NCBI RefSeq assembly: GCF_000005505.3
Contig: NC_016132.3
Location: forward strand, 56,124,914 to 56,188,913
DNA: 64,000 nt
Reading direction: 5' to 3'
Source of the DNA: Brachypodium distachyon
Lineage: Eukaryota > Streptophyta > Magnoliopsida > Poales > Poaceae
Position numbers and translations under genes: made by a program
The notes under the pieces: generated by a model
What the model saw: only the letters and a program-made list of their open reading frames with translations
What the model was told of the DNA's origin: nothing
Database searches by the model: none
In this document: piece by piece, positions 1 to 11,044 of the stretch
Position numbering within the stretch: the stretch's first letter is position 1
Layout: every line of letters begins with the position of its first letter

Positions 1-735
1 CGTCCACGTCACAAGATTCTTCCCGGGCATTTTATCAAACAGCTCTCGCGCACTCTGCATGGACCCGCGCTTGCAGTATCCAACAATCAACACCGACCAA
101 GACGACGAATCCCTGGTAGGCATTTCATCGAACACGAGGCGAGCAGAAGCGAAGTCACCGGCATTGACGTAGACGACCACCATGGCGTTCCAGGAGACCT
201 GGGTTCTGGAGGGCATGGAGGTGAAGAGGGACTCCGCGGCGGGCACAGAGGCGAGGCGGGCATGCGCGCAGAGGAGAGAGTTGAAGGAGACGGCGTCAGG
301 CGCCGGGATGCTGGCGAGCGCGGCGTGCGCCGCGGGGAGGGCGTCGCACTTGGCGTAGAGGTCGACGAGGGCGTTGGCGACGGGGAGGCGGGCGGGGACG
401 AGAGCGAGGCGGAACGCGAGCGCGTGCAGGGACGCGCCGAACCGGAAGAGGCCTAGGGACGCGGCGGCGTTGAGCGCGAACGGGAGGGAGAAGTGGTCGG
501 GGGAGACCGGCAGGCGCGGCATGAGGAGGAGCAGGCGGAGCGCGGCGTGGGGGCGTCGCTTCGAGAGGCGGCGGATGGCGTGGTTGAGGAGAGAGCGGAT
601 GACCGGGGGAGGGGCCTCGGCGTGCGCGCGGATGAGGTGCCCGTGGACCGCGGCCGCCGGCGGGGGCGGATGGTCGGAGGCGAGGACGCGGGAGAGGTGG
701 TCGAGGCGCGCGTCGCGGTTTGCTTGGGCCGCCAT
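1..735 (-). CDS. PLS-type pentatricopeptide repeat protein, 5' part only
   Basis: The minus-strand frame opens with ATG at 735 and stays open for 245 codons to the window edge, so the C-terminus is missing. The protein has repeated PPR signatures such as NALVDLYAKCDALPAAHAAL, VSFNSLLCAHARL, VSWNAMVVYV and SSWSVLIVGYCKRG, each about 31-36 residues. Alternating long and short units are typical of the plant PLS subfamily, whose members bind organellar RNA for editing or processing. The N-terminus is Arg/Ala rich, compatible with organelle targeting. Whether it ends in an E or DYW domain cannot be seen. A copia element sits about 180 bp upstream of the start codon. The GC-rich ORFs on the plus strand here are shadows. 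Confidence 0.9.
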   Translation of the reverse strand, partial: MAAQANRDARLDHLSRVLASDHPPPPAAAVHGHLIRAHAEAPPPVIRSLLNHAIRRLSKRRPHAALRLLLLMPRLPVSPDHFSLPFALNAAASLGLFRFGASLHALAFRLALVPARLPVANALVDLYAKCDALPAAHAALASIPAPDAVSFNSLLCAHARLASVPAAESLFTSMPSRTQVSWNAMVVVYVNAGDFASARLVFDEMPTRDSSSWSVLIVGYCKRGSMQSARELFDKMPGKNLVTWT

Positions 736-911
736 GTTGAAAGAACTACGGTGCCGAATTGTTCGAGTCAACTTTATTCCCTCCAGCCTCCAGGTTGGGC
801 TTTGTTAGCACACTGGGCTGAGTTTTGTGGCCGAAGTAGCGAATCAAACTTATCCAAAAATGGGCTGGCACTTTTTTTTCTTTTTTTTCAAAGTAATCTA
901 CCGCTCGCCTA

Positions 912-916
912 AAAAG
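912..916. repeat. 5-bp target site duplication, left copy (AAAAG)
   Basis: AAAAG directly precedes the 5' LTR and is repeated directly after the 3' LTR at 7282-7286. This marks a single copia insertion with no later recombination between elements. Confidence 0.85.
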
Positions 917-1220
917 TGTTTGGGAACCGATCGTTGGGGTGGGAGGTCCACCGAAGCGTGCGCCCCCCTCCACCCTCTGAGGAATCGTTCCCCACTAACT
1001 TTAAGTTTTGGGCCTTATCCTTTTGACCCAGTTGGGCCATCTTGTCTACCCCTTGTACATACTGTTGAGATCAGAAATTAATAATGAGCTCATGTTTCTT
1101 TCTGCTCCCAGGTGTTCATCTACTTTACCGTGCTTCGTGATTGTGTGTGTGATCGACTACTTCAACTACGATCTTGGTGTGCAATCTCGGGACCGGCCAG
1201 CTGGCAGGAGTTGCACAACA
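917..1220 (+). repeat. 5' LTR of the copia element
   Basis: Matches 6958-7281 along its length. It lacks about 19 bp present in the 3' LTR, including the TATATAAAA stretch at roughly 7090-7097. It ends ACA, followed at 1221 by CGTTATCAGCACGAG, the likely primer-binding region, which is only a partial match to the usual initiator-tRNA-Met site. Confidence 0.9.
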
Positions 1221-1323
1221 CGTTATCAGCACGAGCCTCTGCCCCGAGCCTTCATCCATCCTCCTCCAAGTAGGCTCTCGACATAAATCACGGAGGTATT
1301 GGATCCGAAATTTTATTACAAAA

Positions 1324-3150
1324 ATGGATTCCTCTTTGTGTTACGATTTCGTTTTTGCGATTAGATTATTTTTCGGATATTTCTACCCACGGTATGGATT
1401 TTCCTCGCGAGATGTTGCCGACCAAGTCGCCGGCCAATGCCGATCATCGTCGTTGCACGAGGGACTTGTTGACCCTCACCATGGGGAGACGGTGTCGCAC
1501 TCCCGTGCTTCACCGCCAGCCACCGCAGGCTTCAAGCCGCGAGCCACCCCAAGCCACTGTCGTGCCGCCGCCACCTCAGGAGCGCGCGGGCACGGGCTGC
1601 CGCTGACATCGCTGCCGTGCCAGCGAGCCGCCCTGGACGCATGAGCGCGCACCGCCGCTGTAGGGCAGGCCGCCGCCGCGTGCGCGCACGCCATCGTCTT
1701 GTGCGCGCCGCGGGTGCCGCCGCTGTCCCCTGCAGGGCGCGAGGGTGCCGCCGCCGCCGGCCGCCCCTGGCTGCCGTGGTCCCAGGCGCGGCGCGCGCGG
1801 GCAGCCGCGGTCGCCTGCTGCGAGGGGCGTCGCCTTGCAGTGCGCGTGGGCGCCGCCGCCGCCTGCTGCCCCTGCCGCCAACAGCCGCCGCCCAGAGGGG
1901 AAACCCTAGGGGCTGGCGCGGCGGGCCCCACTGGGCCGCGAGGGATGGGCCGGCAAGCCGGCTTCTGGGCTGAAAAAAGAGAGGGGGAAATGGGCTGGCA
2001 ACCCGAAATGCATTTTGGGCCAGGAATTTTGCGTTTTAGCCCTTGGATTTTACCGTAATTACGCAAAAATGTTTGATGTGCTGCGTTTTTGCGCGTAAGT
2101 CCCTAGAAGTGTCAGTTTTTGCTGAAACTGCACATTTATGCTCAAAATGACTTCAGGAATGTGTTTTTGGGGCTAATTTTCACGTTTAGGAAACGTTTAT
2201 CTTGCCATCTCTATACACATGCTTGTATTACCATGTTTTACCGTTGTTGATTAATTGTAAATATGCTTTATTGCTTTTAATCGTTAAGTAAGACATGAAA
2301 TCGCATGTTTTAAATATTGAACGTTGTTATGAACGACTATATCATTTTATCACATTTATGTGATGGGTTACATGAGGTTACCTCGAGATTATATGTTGAA
2401 ATCTCGTAAAAATTCGCATTAATGATATGAATCACGAACCTGCAGTTCGAGGAGCCGACCAAAAATGGTTGGACTTGATTTTTGGATGTGGATTTGTTCT
2501 CGGAGCTTCGTAGCTTTTGAGGAGGTTGATCGGCTTGGTGTCTTGTTGACTACCGCCACCACCCTGCGAGGAGAACATTTAGGCATTGCACCATCCCTCT
2601 GTACTTTTGGACAAGTACGTACATGTTGGGAAAGTGTTATGCTTTACCAGATGGTCCTGGTTGCACATGTGTTGTTCATCCTCGCATGTCATAAGTATTT
2701 TCAGGCTATGTAATAGTGCGAGGTTTTACCTCGCTATAACTCAGAGGGGGAGGCGCAAAATGAAAGCACTAACTGATTCTTTAATCTTGGCCAACCCCCG
2801 TTGAGTTTGTGCTATGTGTGCTTTCACACACGTCTCTCCGGACTATCGCTACCGTGATAGCTGATAATGGGATGAGACCATGCCGAACTGTGACATATGC
2901 GGAGGATGAGAACACCATCGTCAAGTGCATTTGGCCCCTTAATGATTCATTTGTCAATTGATTTTGATGATTCTATGATATAAAATCACCTGAGGTGGTT
3001 GTATATGCTCTGAGCAAGCGAAACATTGTTCTTTCAACGCTTGGATGATTTGTGAGTTCATCCATTAATTCCTTCATTGATGGCTTGTTATGTTCTGAAA
3101 TATGTAATGCATTTATTTAATTATGTTGCTACTTCCTCGCTTCATTAATT
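1324..3150 (+). pseudogene. Copia leader and decayed gag region
   Basis: This stretch lies between the primer-binding region and the protease. It includes a GC-rich block (about 1480-1930, Ala/Arg/Pro-rich in every frame) and an AT-rich block (about 2050-3150). No frame shows a recognisable gag or CCHC zinc knuckle, so gag is either destroyed or replaced. The ORFs in both strands of the GC-rich block look like compositional artefacts. Confidence 0.55.
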
Positions 3151-3156
3151 AATTAG

Positions 3157-6100
3157 ATGCTATATTTTAGAACACGTGGCGATCGAATGGAGGAAACGTG
3201 CCTTGTGAATAGTTGTACCACAAACACCATCTTGAGAGAAACTCGTTATTTCGAGTCCATTAAAAAGACTCCGGGAAGTATCATGACTATCGCAGGGGGC
3301 GAGTCAAAAATAGTAGGCTCTGGACGAGCTACTATCATACTACCCATGTGAACAACTTTGCTCATTGAGGAAAAATTATTGTACTCAGAGTAAACTTGAA
3401 CTCTCTTGAGTTTTAAGGACATCCGTGCAAACGGCCTCCATGTGATGATAATGGCAAAGAGTGTCTGCTTATCACAAAGCGTGATGCCCATGGTAAGCAT
3501 GTTGTTGAAAAATTCCCTTCATTCGACACGGGGCTTTACTACACTAAGATTGTAGCGCCGTCCATGTACACTACCTTAAAGACTATATTTAGAAGTTCTG
3601 GAGTATTTTGCTTATGGCATGATAGATTAGGCCACCCGGGTATTAGAATGATGAGAAATATAATTAACAACTCAAATGGGCATGGGGTGAATGTTAAAAA
3701 TTTCCCGAATCATGATGATTTCGTGTGCTCGGCATGCGCGACGGGGAAATTAATCCTTTGACCATCACCATTGAAAGTGAGGGATGAAATCCCTGCGTTT
3801 TTGGAATGCATCCAAGGGGATATATGTGGTCCGATTTAGCCCCTTTCGGGGCCGTTTCGATACTTCATGGTGCTCATAGACGCTTCATCTAAATGGTCCT
3901 GTGTCAACTTGTTGTCTACACGGAACCATGCCTTTGCCAAGTTGATGTCGCAAATCATAAAAATGAGGAATAATTTCCCAGATCATCATATAAAGTCTAT
4001 TCGAATGGACAACACTGGAGAATTTTCTTCAAAAGCGTTCGATGATTATTATATGGCACTTGGCATTAAGGTTGAGCAGTCTGTACCGCATGTCCATACG
4101 CAAAATGGACTAGCGGAGGCATTGATTAAGAGGATTAAATTCATTGCCAGACCACTCCTTCGGGGTTGTAATTTACCAACCACGTGTTGGGGGCATGAAG
4201 TGTTGCACACCGCAAATCTCATCAACTATAGACCCACGGCCTACAACATCCATTCACCTGTCCAACTAGCGCAAGGGTCGGCACCGAAAATTTCCCACCT
4301 TCGTAGGTTTGGTTGCCAGGTATATGTACCGATACCACCCCCTCAGCGATCAGCAATGGGACCGCTCCGTAAGTCGGGGATATACGTTGGTTATGAGACT
4401 GTGTCCATAATTAGCTATCTGGACCCCATGACAGGAGACTGTCATACGGCCCGCTTTGCTGACTGCATTTTTGACGAGGATCTCTTCCCGACTTTAGGGG
4501 GAGGAAATCAACCTCTTGATGAGAAAAGTCGAGAATTGACGTGGCAAGCCACGGGAATCCACGCAAATGACCCGCGCACAAGTGAGACACATAGAGAAGT
4601 CCAAAAGATAATAGATTTGCATGCTTTAGCGAATAAACTGCCTGATCACTTTAGTGACTTGAGAAGTGTGACAAAATCACATGTGTCTGCACGCAATGTA
4701 CCGGAAAGGGTAGAGATACCCAAGGATCCTGTGGGTCTACCCGCTCGAGTCCAAAGGCCTAAAAGGATGAGAAACCCGGTTCCTCAAATCCCAAGTACTC
4801 GGGGATGCCCGACGAAAAAGGACAAGGGAGATTTATCACACTCGGTTACTAAAAAGCCTCGAGAGAGTGAGGGGAGCCAATTGAGACCTGGCACAAGTAC
4901 GGAATCTCCAGCGCAAGGAATTCCGGACTTTAACCTTCCAACAGTGGAAGCACCCAGCGGGGAATGGGAAATCCTGTGGAGACAGAGGATGCGCATGATG
5001 CGCCCCTTGACGAAATAGCCATAGATTATGTTAACACGGGAGAATCAATAAACCGAGCGACTGCTAATGTCGACATAAACTTTGCTAAGAAAATTGCCGC
5101 AATCATCGATCTTGACCCCGAGCCTAACTCGCTCGCTGATTGTAAGAAGAGGTCGGATTGGAAAGATTGGCAGAAGGCAATAGCTACCGAATTATTATCT
5201 CTGCACAAAAGAGAGGCTTTTGGACCTGTGTGTTGAACCACTCCCCACATACGGACCGGCGGCTATAAGTGGGTATTTGTCCGCAAGAGAAATGAAAATA
5301 ATGAGGTAGTACGGTACAAAGCAAGGCTAGTTGCTCAGGGGTTTACTCTACGACCTGGGGTCGATTATGAGGAAACCTACTCCCCGGTCATGGATGGAAT
5401 TACCTTTAGATATTTGATCTCAATGGCAGTCAATATGGACTTAAAAATGAAATTGATGGATGTTGTTACTGCCTACCTGTATGGTAACTTGGATTCGGAC
5501 ATTTATATGAGGATACCTGATGGTCTCCCAGTTCCGAACAAAGACAGAGCAAACAGAGGTCTATACAGTGTTCAACTCAAGAAGTCATTGTACAGACTTA
5601 AACAGTCGGGTTGAATGTGGTATAATCGCCTAAGCGATTTTCTACATGAAAAGGGCTACACGAGCAATGAAGATTGCCCATGTGTATTTATACGGCGATC
5701 CCAAGATGGATTCTGTATAATCTCGGTATACGTAGATGATTTGAATATCATCGGTACACCTGAAGATATTGAGGAAGCAAGTTTCTACTTGAAGTCAGAA
5801 TTTGAGATGAAGGATTTGGGTAAAACCAAGTTCTGTCTAGGTTTGCAACTGGAACATTCCCATGATGGGATTCTAGTGCACCAGTCTACCTACACTCAAA
5901 AGGTGTTGGAAAGATTTGGATTTGACAAGGCATATCCTTCAAATACTCCCATGATTGGGCGGTCATTACAACAAGACAAGGACCCTTTCAGGCTGAAAGA
6001 AGAGGGGGAGGAAGTTATGGGTTCAGAATTTCCTTACCTGAGTGCTATTGACTCATGTACCTCACGAATTGTACACGGCCGAACATTGCGTTCACCGTCA

Positions 6101-6738
6101 ATTTGCTGGCTAGGTACAGCTCTGAACCTACCAAAAGGCATTGGAAAGGTGTTAAGGATGTTTTTCGGTACCTGCAAGGGACCAAAGATCATGGGCTATT
6201 TTATAAAAGGAATGAAGACCTATCTTTGATAGGCTATGCTGATGCTGGGTTTTTGTCGGACCCGCATACATCCAAGTCTCAGACTGGATATGTTTTTCTA
6301 TGTGGTGGAACTGCTGTTTCATGGAAATCGTCAAAGCAAAGTCTTGTATCGACTTCGACGAACCACTCGGAAGCATCACGTGAGTGTGTATGGCTTCGAC
6401 GGATGGTTCGTCACATTCAGCAGACCTGTGGGCTGAACACCGTCCAGACCCCCACCATTATCTATGAAGATAATGCAGCTTGTGTTGCACAAGTACAAAC
6501 GGGTTATGTGAAGAGTAATCTCACCAAGCATATAAATCCTAAGTTTTTTTATGCACATGAGTTGCAAAAGATGAACGAGGTAAATGTCTTGCATACTAAG
6601 TCGTGTGAAAATCTTGCTGATTTGTTCACCAAGTCACTACCGGCATCCACCTTTGAGAGGTGTGTGCGTGGAATCGGTATGTTGAGACTTAGGGAGATGC
6701 AAGGTTCAGGAGGAGATACTTCACATACTCATCGATAA
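3157..6738 (+). pseudogene. Copia pol polyprotein, broken
   Basis: Pieces in order are: protease (3157-3351, with NSCTTNTIL where the catalytic Asp is expected); GAG-pre-integrase (3564-3761, LWHDRLGHPG and CSACATGK, the H/C zinc-binding pattern); integrase core (about 3786-4500, with GDICGP, RMDNTGEF and NGLAEALIKR carrying the D, D and E positions); reverse transcriptase (about 5250-6050, including YVDDLNII); RNase H (6055-6738, including YADAGF and YEDNAACVA). Stops interrupt it at 3759 (TGA), 3837 (TAG), 5016 (TAG), 5234 (TGA) and 5612 (TGA), and there is a frameshift near 6050. It cannot make a working polyprotein. Confidence 0.92.
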
Positions 6739-6957
6739 ATCTTGATCATGGCGATCAAGTATTCATCTTGGAGATTGAGTAGGTTGTACTCTTTTTCCCT
6801 CAGCGAGTTTTCTTGTGTTTCTCGCATGAGGTTTTAACGAGGCAATCTGTGCAACATACCAACGTATCATATGCGTTCTTTCTCCATGTGTTTTTCCCAT
6901 TGGGTTTTTTCGGAGTTTTTGAGGCATATGGTATGCGGGTATCAGCCCAAGGGGGAG

Positions 6958-7281
6958 TGTTGGGGAACCGATCGTTGGGGTGGGAGGGCCACCGAAGCGT
7001 GCGTCCCCCTCCACCCCCTGAGGAATCGTTCCCCTACTAACGTTAAGTTTTGAGCCTTATCCCTTTGACCCAGTTGGGCCATCTAGTTTATATAAAAGAG
7101 AAGAGATTACCCCTTGTACGTACTGTTAAGATCAGAAATTAATAAAGAGCTCATGTTTCTCTCTACTCCCTGGTGTTCATCTACTTTACTGTACTTCGTG
7201 ATTGTGTGTGTGATCGACTCCTTCGACTACGATCTTGGTGTGCAACCTCGGGACCGGCCAGCCGGCAGGAGTTGCATGACA
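6958..7281 (+). repeat. 3' LTR of the copia element
   Basis: It follows the polypurine tract at 6948-6957. It retains a TATATAAAA box (about 7090-7097), unlike the 5' LTR, and ends ACA before the right target duplication. Confidence 0.92.
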
Positions 7282-7286
7282 AAAAG
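7282..7286. repeat. 5-bp target site duplication, right copy (AAAAG)
   Basis: Identical to 912-916. Confidence 0.85.
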
Positions 7287-10200
7287 AACCTAGGCCGCCA
7301 CAAGCAAAGCCACTTGATTCATCCCTTTCGTCTCTGCCGGTCTCTTCGTCTTCCTGAGCCAATTCAGCATGGGGACGGATGAACATTTGCTGAGTTAAAA
7401 GAAAAACAGAACAACAATTCGGTTTTATTGATCCTTCACATGAAGTACAATAGATCGATACAATAAAAGCGAACAAAGACAACGAAGATTCTCGATAAAA
7501 CTAAAAAGTTTCATCATAATAATTTGAAGTCAACTTCTCTAAATTCATCCTTCACATCTTGATATTTCTCCACGACCGAGCGATGAAATTGCATAATGTA
7601 ATGCTTGCACAAGTTGGACTAACATCGTAGGTTTTGAAATGCCACATTAAACATTCTTTCAAAAGATGCTATGTTAGTGAGTCGACAAGAAAAAAGACCA
7701 AACGTGGAAAAAAAACTTTCAATAGTTTTTTATGAGATTTGTGTATGGTTTGTCGGACATATAAACTAAAGGTCACATAGTGACCGTATAGTTATCTACT
7801 CTATGGAGTTAGTGATCACATGGCTTGTGCTTTTGCTCTTCTTTCTTGTTCGTTCCGCGATGGAACAGTTGTTTGACAACTTGCCATGGAGGTGTGTTTT
7901 CTGACCACGGTGCATTCAATGATTGCAAGGTTCACGTCCACCCCTGATGTGTGACTCGTCAAAATCCAGTCTACTCATGCTTTGGTTCTTTACATTTTAT
8001 TATCATCACAAAAATGAGACAAGGTCAAGATATGACCCAAGTTGCTAGGCATGTTGACTTCCAAGAAATCTGATGATGCCATTCATTTTTAGTTGGAATT
8101 TTTGTATTGATGTTCACTTCATTTTCAAAGATCTTCACTCTAAAAAATTACTGCTACCCAAGTAAACTAACCCACTACTTGTCAAATCCACAACTCCTGT
8201 GCATCATCGAAAAATGCCGTGACAAATACGGAGTTTCCTTTGACTCGCGTAACACAGGGTGTTCTGATTAAGGAATCATCCATATCATCCCACATGTAGG
8301 TTATTTTTTCCATAGACCGACAAAACTTACAAGTACAGAGACCACCCTAAATTATTCAAGGATCAACCCAGCCGAACAAGCCAGCCAACCGCCCGGCACT
8401 CCATTGATCCGTAAGTTACCAACTCTGACAAAAAAACCTGAACTAAAACCAGTGGTTCAGAACCACCACAAAAGTCCAACGTTCACCGACGACGTCCGTC
8501 ACCACCCCCACATGTCACCCATCTAAAGTTCTAACCACATATATACGCGCCGGCCGGCCGGATTTACTCGTCCAAGACTCAACCCCTGCAACAACTGCAT
8601 GCATGCACGCGCCCAATCCTGCAACAACCTTTATCCCTTATCTCGGCCACCTAATTCGCTTATCCAGAACCAACAAACCCAAGAACTCCGGTGATAAGAA
8701 AAACAAACCCCGAGATCGAGGAAGAAGAAGAACGGCTCGACGTCACGTCACCGGCTGACGGCGGCTCCTCTCGGGACAAACGAGCCCGGCGCCTGGCGGC
8801 TCCTGCTGACAGCTCCCAGGTGGTGTGCGTCCTCTTTTACCGGATTTGATCCCCACCTACTGCAGCACCACCAACCCGGCAGCGGCAGCTGCAGCGCTGC
8901 AGTTGATACACTTGTCTCTTTCCCATCATTCGCTCCCGCGCGCACATGCCCCTGCCCTGCCTGCTTCCCCCTAATAATCGCACATTTCCCATCAGCCATC
9001 AAAGGAAGGCATCAACGGATCGATCATCAACCCACTGTGTGCACTGGCACCGTGGCACGTCCTCACCCCTCGGAGTGCAGCCAGCTGATGACCCACATGT
9101 CATCAGGGTATGTACCCAAAGGGAGCCCGGAGCAGTTTCAGCTGGAGCGTGACAGCCATAAAACAGTACTTCTAAATCCTAGTACTACAACAAATACGCC
9201 CTTCCAGGGGAAGAAGAACGATGTGCATTGGTTGCCATTTCCCGGAGTGTCGATCCAGACGTCTTCGTCGTCGTCCCTCGTCGAGCTGTTTACCGGCTAG
9301 CTGGTGGTTTCGTTTCCAGGGCGATAATAATTCCAAAACATCTACGGTCCGCTCGTGGGAGCAGCCATACCAGATCCATTTAACAAATCCCAGCACGTAC
9401 GGGAGCCGATTGGACTATTTCCTTGCCCACATGGCTCCAGCCTCCAGGGCCTTTTCATATAGCAACCCGCGAGGATCAAGGATCCAAAGTGCGGCTACTA
9501 CCGGTAGTGGATCTGGTCGAACGATGCTTTGGGGTAACATTTGGCAACCCGAGAAGGCGTCTTTTTGTGGCAGAACGAGTCACCGGTCAAACAACGCTAC
9601 TCACGCTACACTGACAGACTGACAGATTGGTGGTGTGGTTCTGTGTGCCTGTCCCAGTGACCCAAAGAGAAGCCGCTTTCGGAGAGACATGCGAGAGGGG
9701 ATCAATATTCAATCAGAAGTGGCAAGCAGAGCAGCTAGTGAAGCGTTCGATCCCGCTGGACTGGATCCAATGCTCGGATGGCAGAGGCGGCCCTGGCAAA
9801 ACGAAGAGAAATTACTACAGCGAGCCAAGGCGTTGCCGATGACAAGTAAATTCGCCAGTTGGATTGGACGGGGGGACAGGATGAAGCAAAGAAACGAAAA
9901 TGAAAATCTGGACTGCAGATCACGCTGGATTCGAGTAGAGAACCCAGAGAGATACGATACGACTCGATCCATCCAGATCGAGCCCCCGAGAAAGACTAAT
10001 TTAATTATGGCGACGCATCACTCACAGATTTTTTTGACATGTACACGCACCATCCATTACCAGCGAAAAATATGGCCACGGGGAGGCGCAAGCAGCAGGA
10101 TCGGCGGCAAGCTTCCGGTCTCCCCTGCCGCCCGTGCGTGTGGCTCCGGCTTTCGGCCGCACCGGACACGGACAAGAACGACGACAAACAAAGAAGAACA

Positions 10201-10394
10201 GATTGAGATGAGGGTGGCGAGGAATGGTTTTACTAGCTAGTAGTAGGAGCAAGCAAACAAAAGGAATGAATGACCACTCTGTCTATCTGCACAAGAGCCG
10301 GCCGCCGCCGGCCGATCCATCACTTGTCTCAAAACTGCTTCTGGTTCCGTTGTCGACGATGAGGACGAGAACACCCCGATCAAATCCGGCCCCA
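7287..10394. other. Intergenic, no gene recognised
   Basis: The stretch is AT-rich to about 8500 and then more mixed. Short ORFs on both strands (for example 9635-10240 plus) show no family signature. A GGCCGGCCGG block lies near 8550 and ATGCATGCATG-type runs near 8600. Promoter-like sequence cannot be assigned to a gene. Confidence 0.6.
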
Positions 10395-11044
10395 TTATTT
10401 TCGCAACGCCGCGCCTCCGTCCACTAATCCGTCTTCCCTCCTCTGTCGACGCCACCAGATGAAAAGACGAATTCAGAAACAGTTAATACTACTTGTAGTT
10501 TGCAAATTAACGTAATACTACTCCGGTAATGGATTGCCGACAGGGGGAAACAGAGAGAGATCCGAACCTGAACCTGTTGTATGATGATGAGCGGGTCGGG
10601 CGTGCAGGGCGGCGGGGCCTCGAAGAAGGAGAGCGGGAAGTGCTTGAAGACGACGCCGACGTCGAAGTAGATGACGCCCGAGGACGGCACGTCGACGCTG
10701 ATGCTCCGGACGTCGAACCAGAGGAAGAGGTCCTTGGCGGCCACCCCGGAGAGCGCGGCGATCCGGCCGTAGGTGATCTCCCCGGCAACCGTCGCGTTGT
10801 ACCGCAGCCCGACCTCGGACCGCGCCGTGCAGGGCGCCTCCAGCGCCGCCTCGAACTTCCCCGTGGCCTCGTCGTGCCGGAACGCCGAGATCCCCGTCGG
10901 CAGCAGGCCCCGCGGCAGCCCGTGCGTCTGCAGCACCTCGTGCGCCGCCTCCGCCGCCGCCGTCGGCCCCGCCTTCTCCGCCGCCGCCTCGCCGCAACCC
11001 GCCGCCACCGCCAAAACAATCATCACCCACGAGGCCATGGCCAT
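10395..11044 (-). CDS. DUF538 family secreted protein
   Basis: There are two exons on the minus strand: 10574-11044 and 10395-10442 (172 aa). The ATG at 11044 gives MAMASWVMIVLAV, a good signal peptide, so I prefer it to in-frame upstream sequence. The mature part has the DUF538 pattern: LQTHGLPRGLLPTGI, a glycine-flanked TGKFE segment, YNATVAGEITYGRIAAL, GVAAKDLFLWFDV, VPSSGVIYFDVG and a conserved C-P-like ending FFEAPPPCTP. The intron begins GTTCAG after CAACAG and ends GTCGACAG. Exon 2 adds a short tail ending LRK. The 3' splice choice is inferred. The family is plant-specific, found in the secretory pathway or cell wall, and its biochemical role is not settled. Long plus-strand ORFs over it are shadows caused by high GC. 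Confidence 0.85.

Larger units (their letters stand above)
917..7281 (+). mobile_element. Ty1/copia LTR retrotransposon, complete but degenerate
   Basis: The element has two LTRs of about 304 and 324 bp starting TGTT and ending ACA, a purine-rich tract (CAAGGGGGAG) just before the 3' LTR, and a matching 5-bp target duplication. Domain order of the decayed pol is protease, GAG-pre-integrase, integrase, reverse transcriptase, RNase H, which is the copia order. The gag region (about 1320-3100) has no long ORF. By eye the LTRs differ at about 20 of roughly 300 aligned positions, so the insertion is old. Numerous stops and frameshifts make it non-autonomous. Confidence 0.93.

Noticed and set aside
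374..912. Plus-strand ORFs over the first 0.7 kb
   Set aside because: They are shadows of the GC-rich PPR frame on the minus strand, which has clear repeat motifs.
1476..2066. 196-codon minus ORF and overlapping plus ORFs in the copia leader
   Set aside because: Ala/Arg/Pro composition in every frame, no motif, opposite to the element's direction; a GC artefact.
9635..10240. 201-codon plus-strand ORF
   Set aside because: No recognisable motif, no conserved composition, no matching promoter or splice pattern; probably chance.
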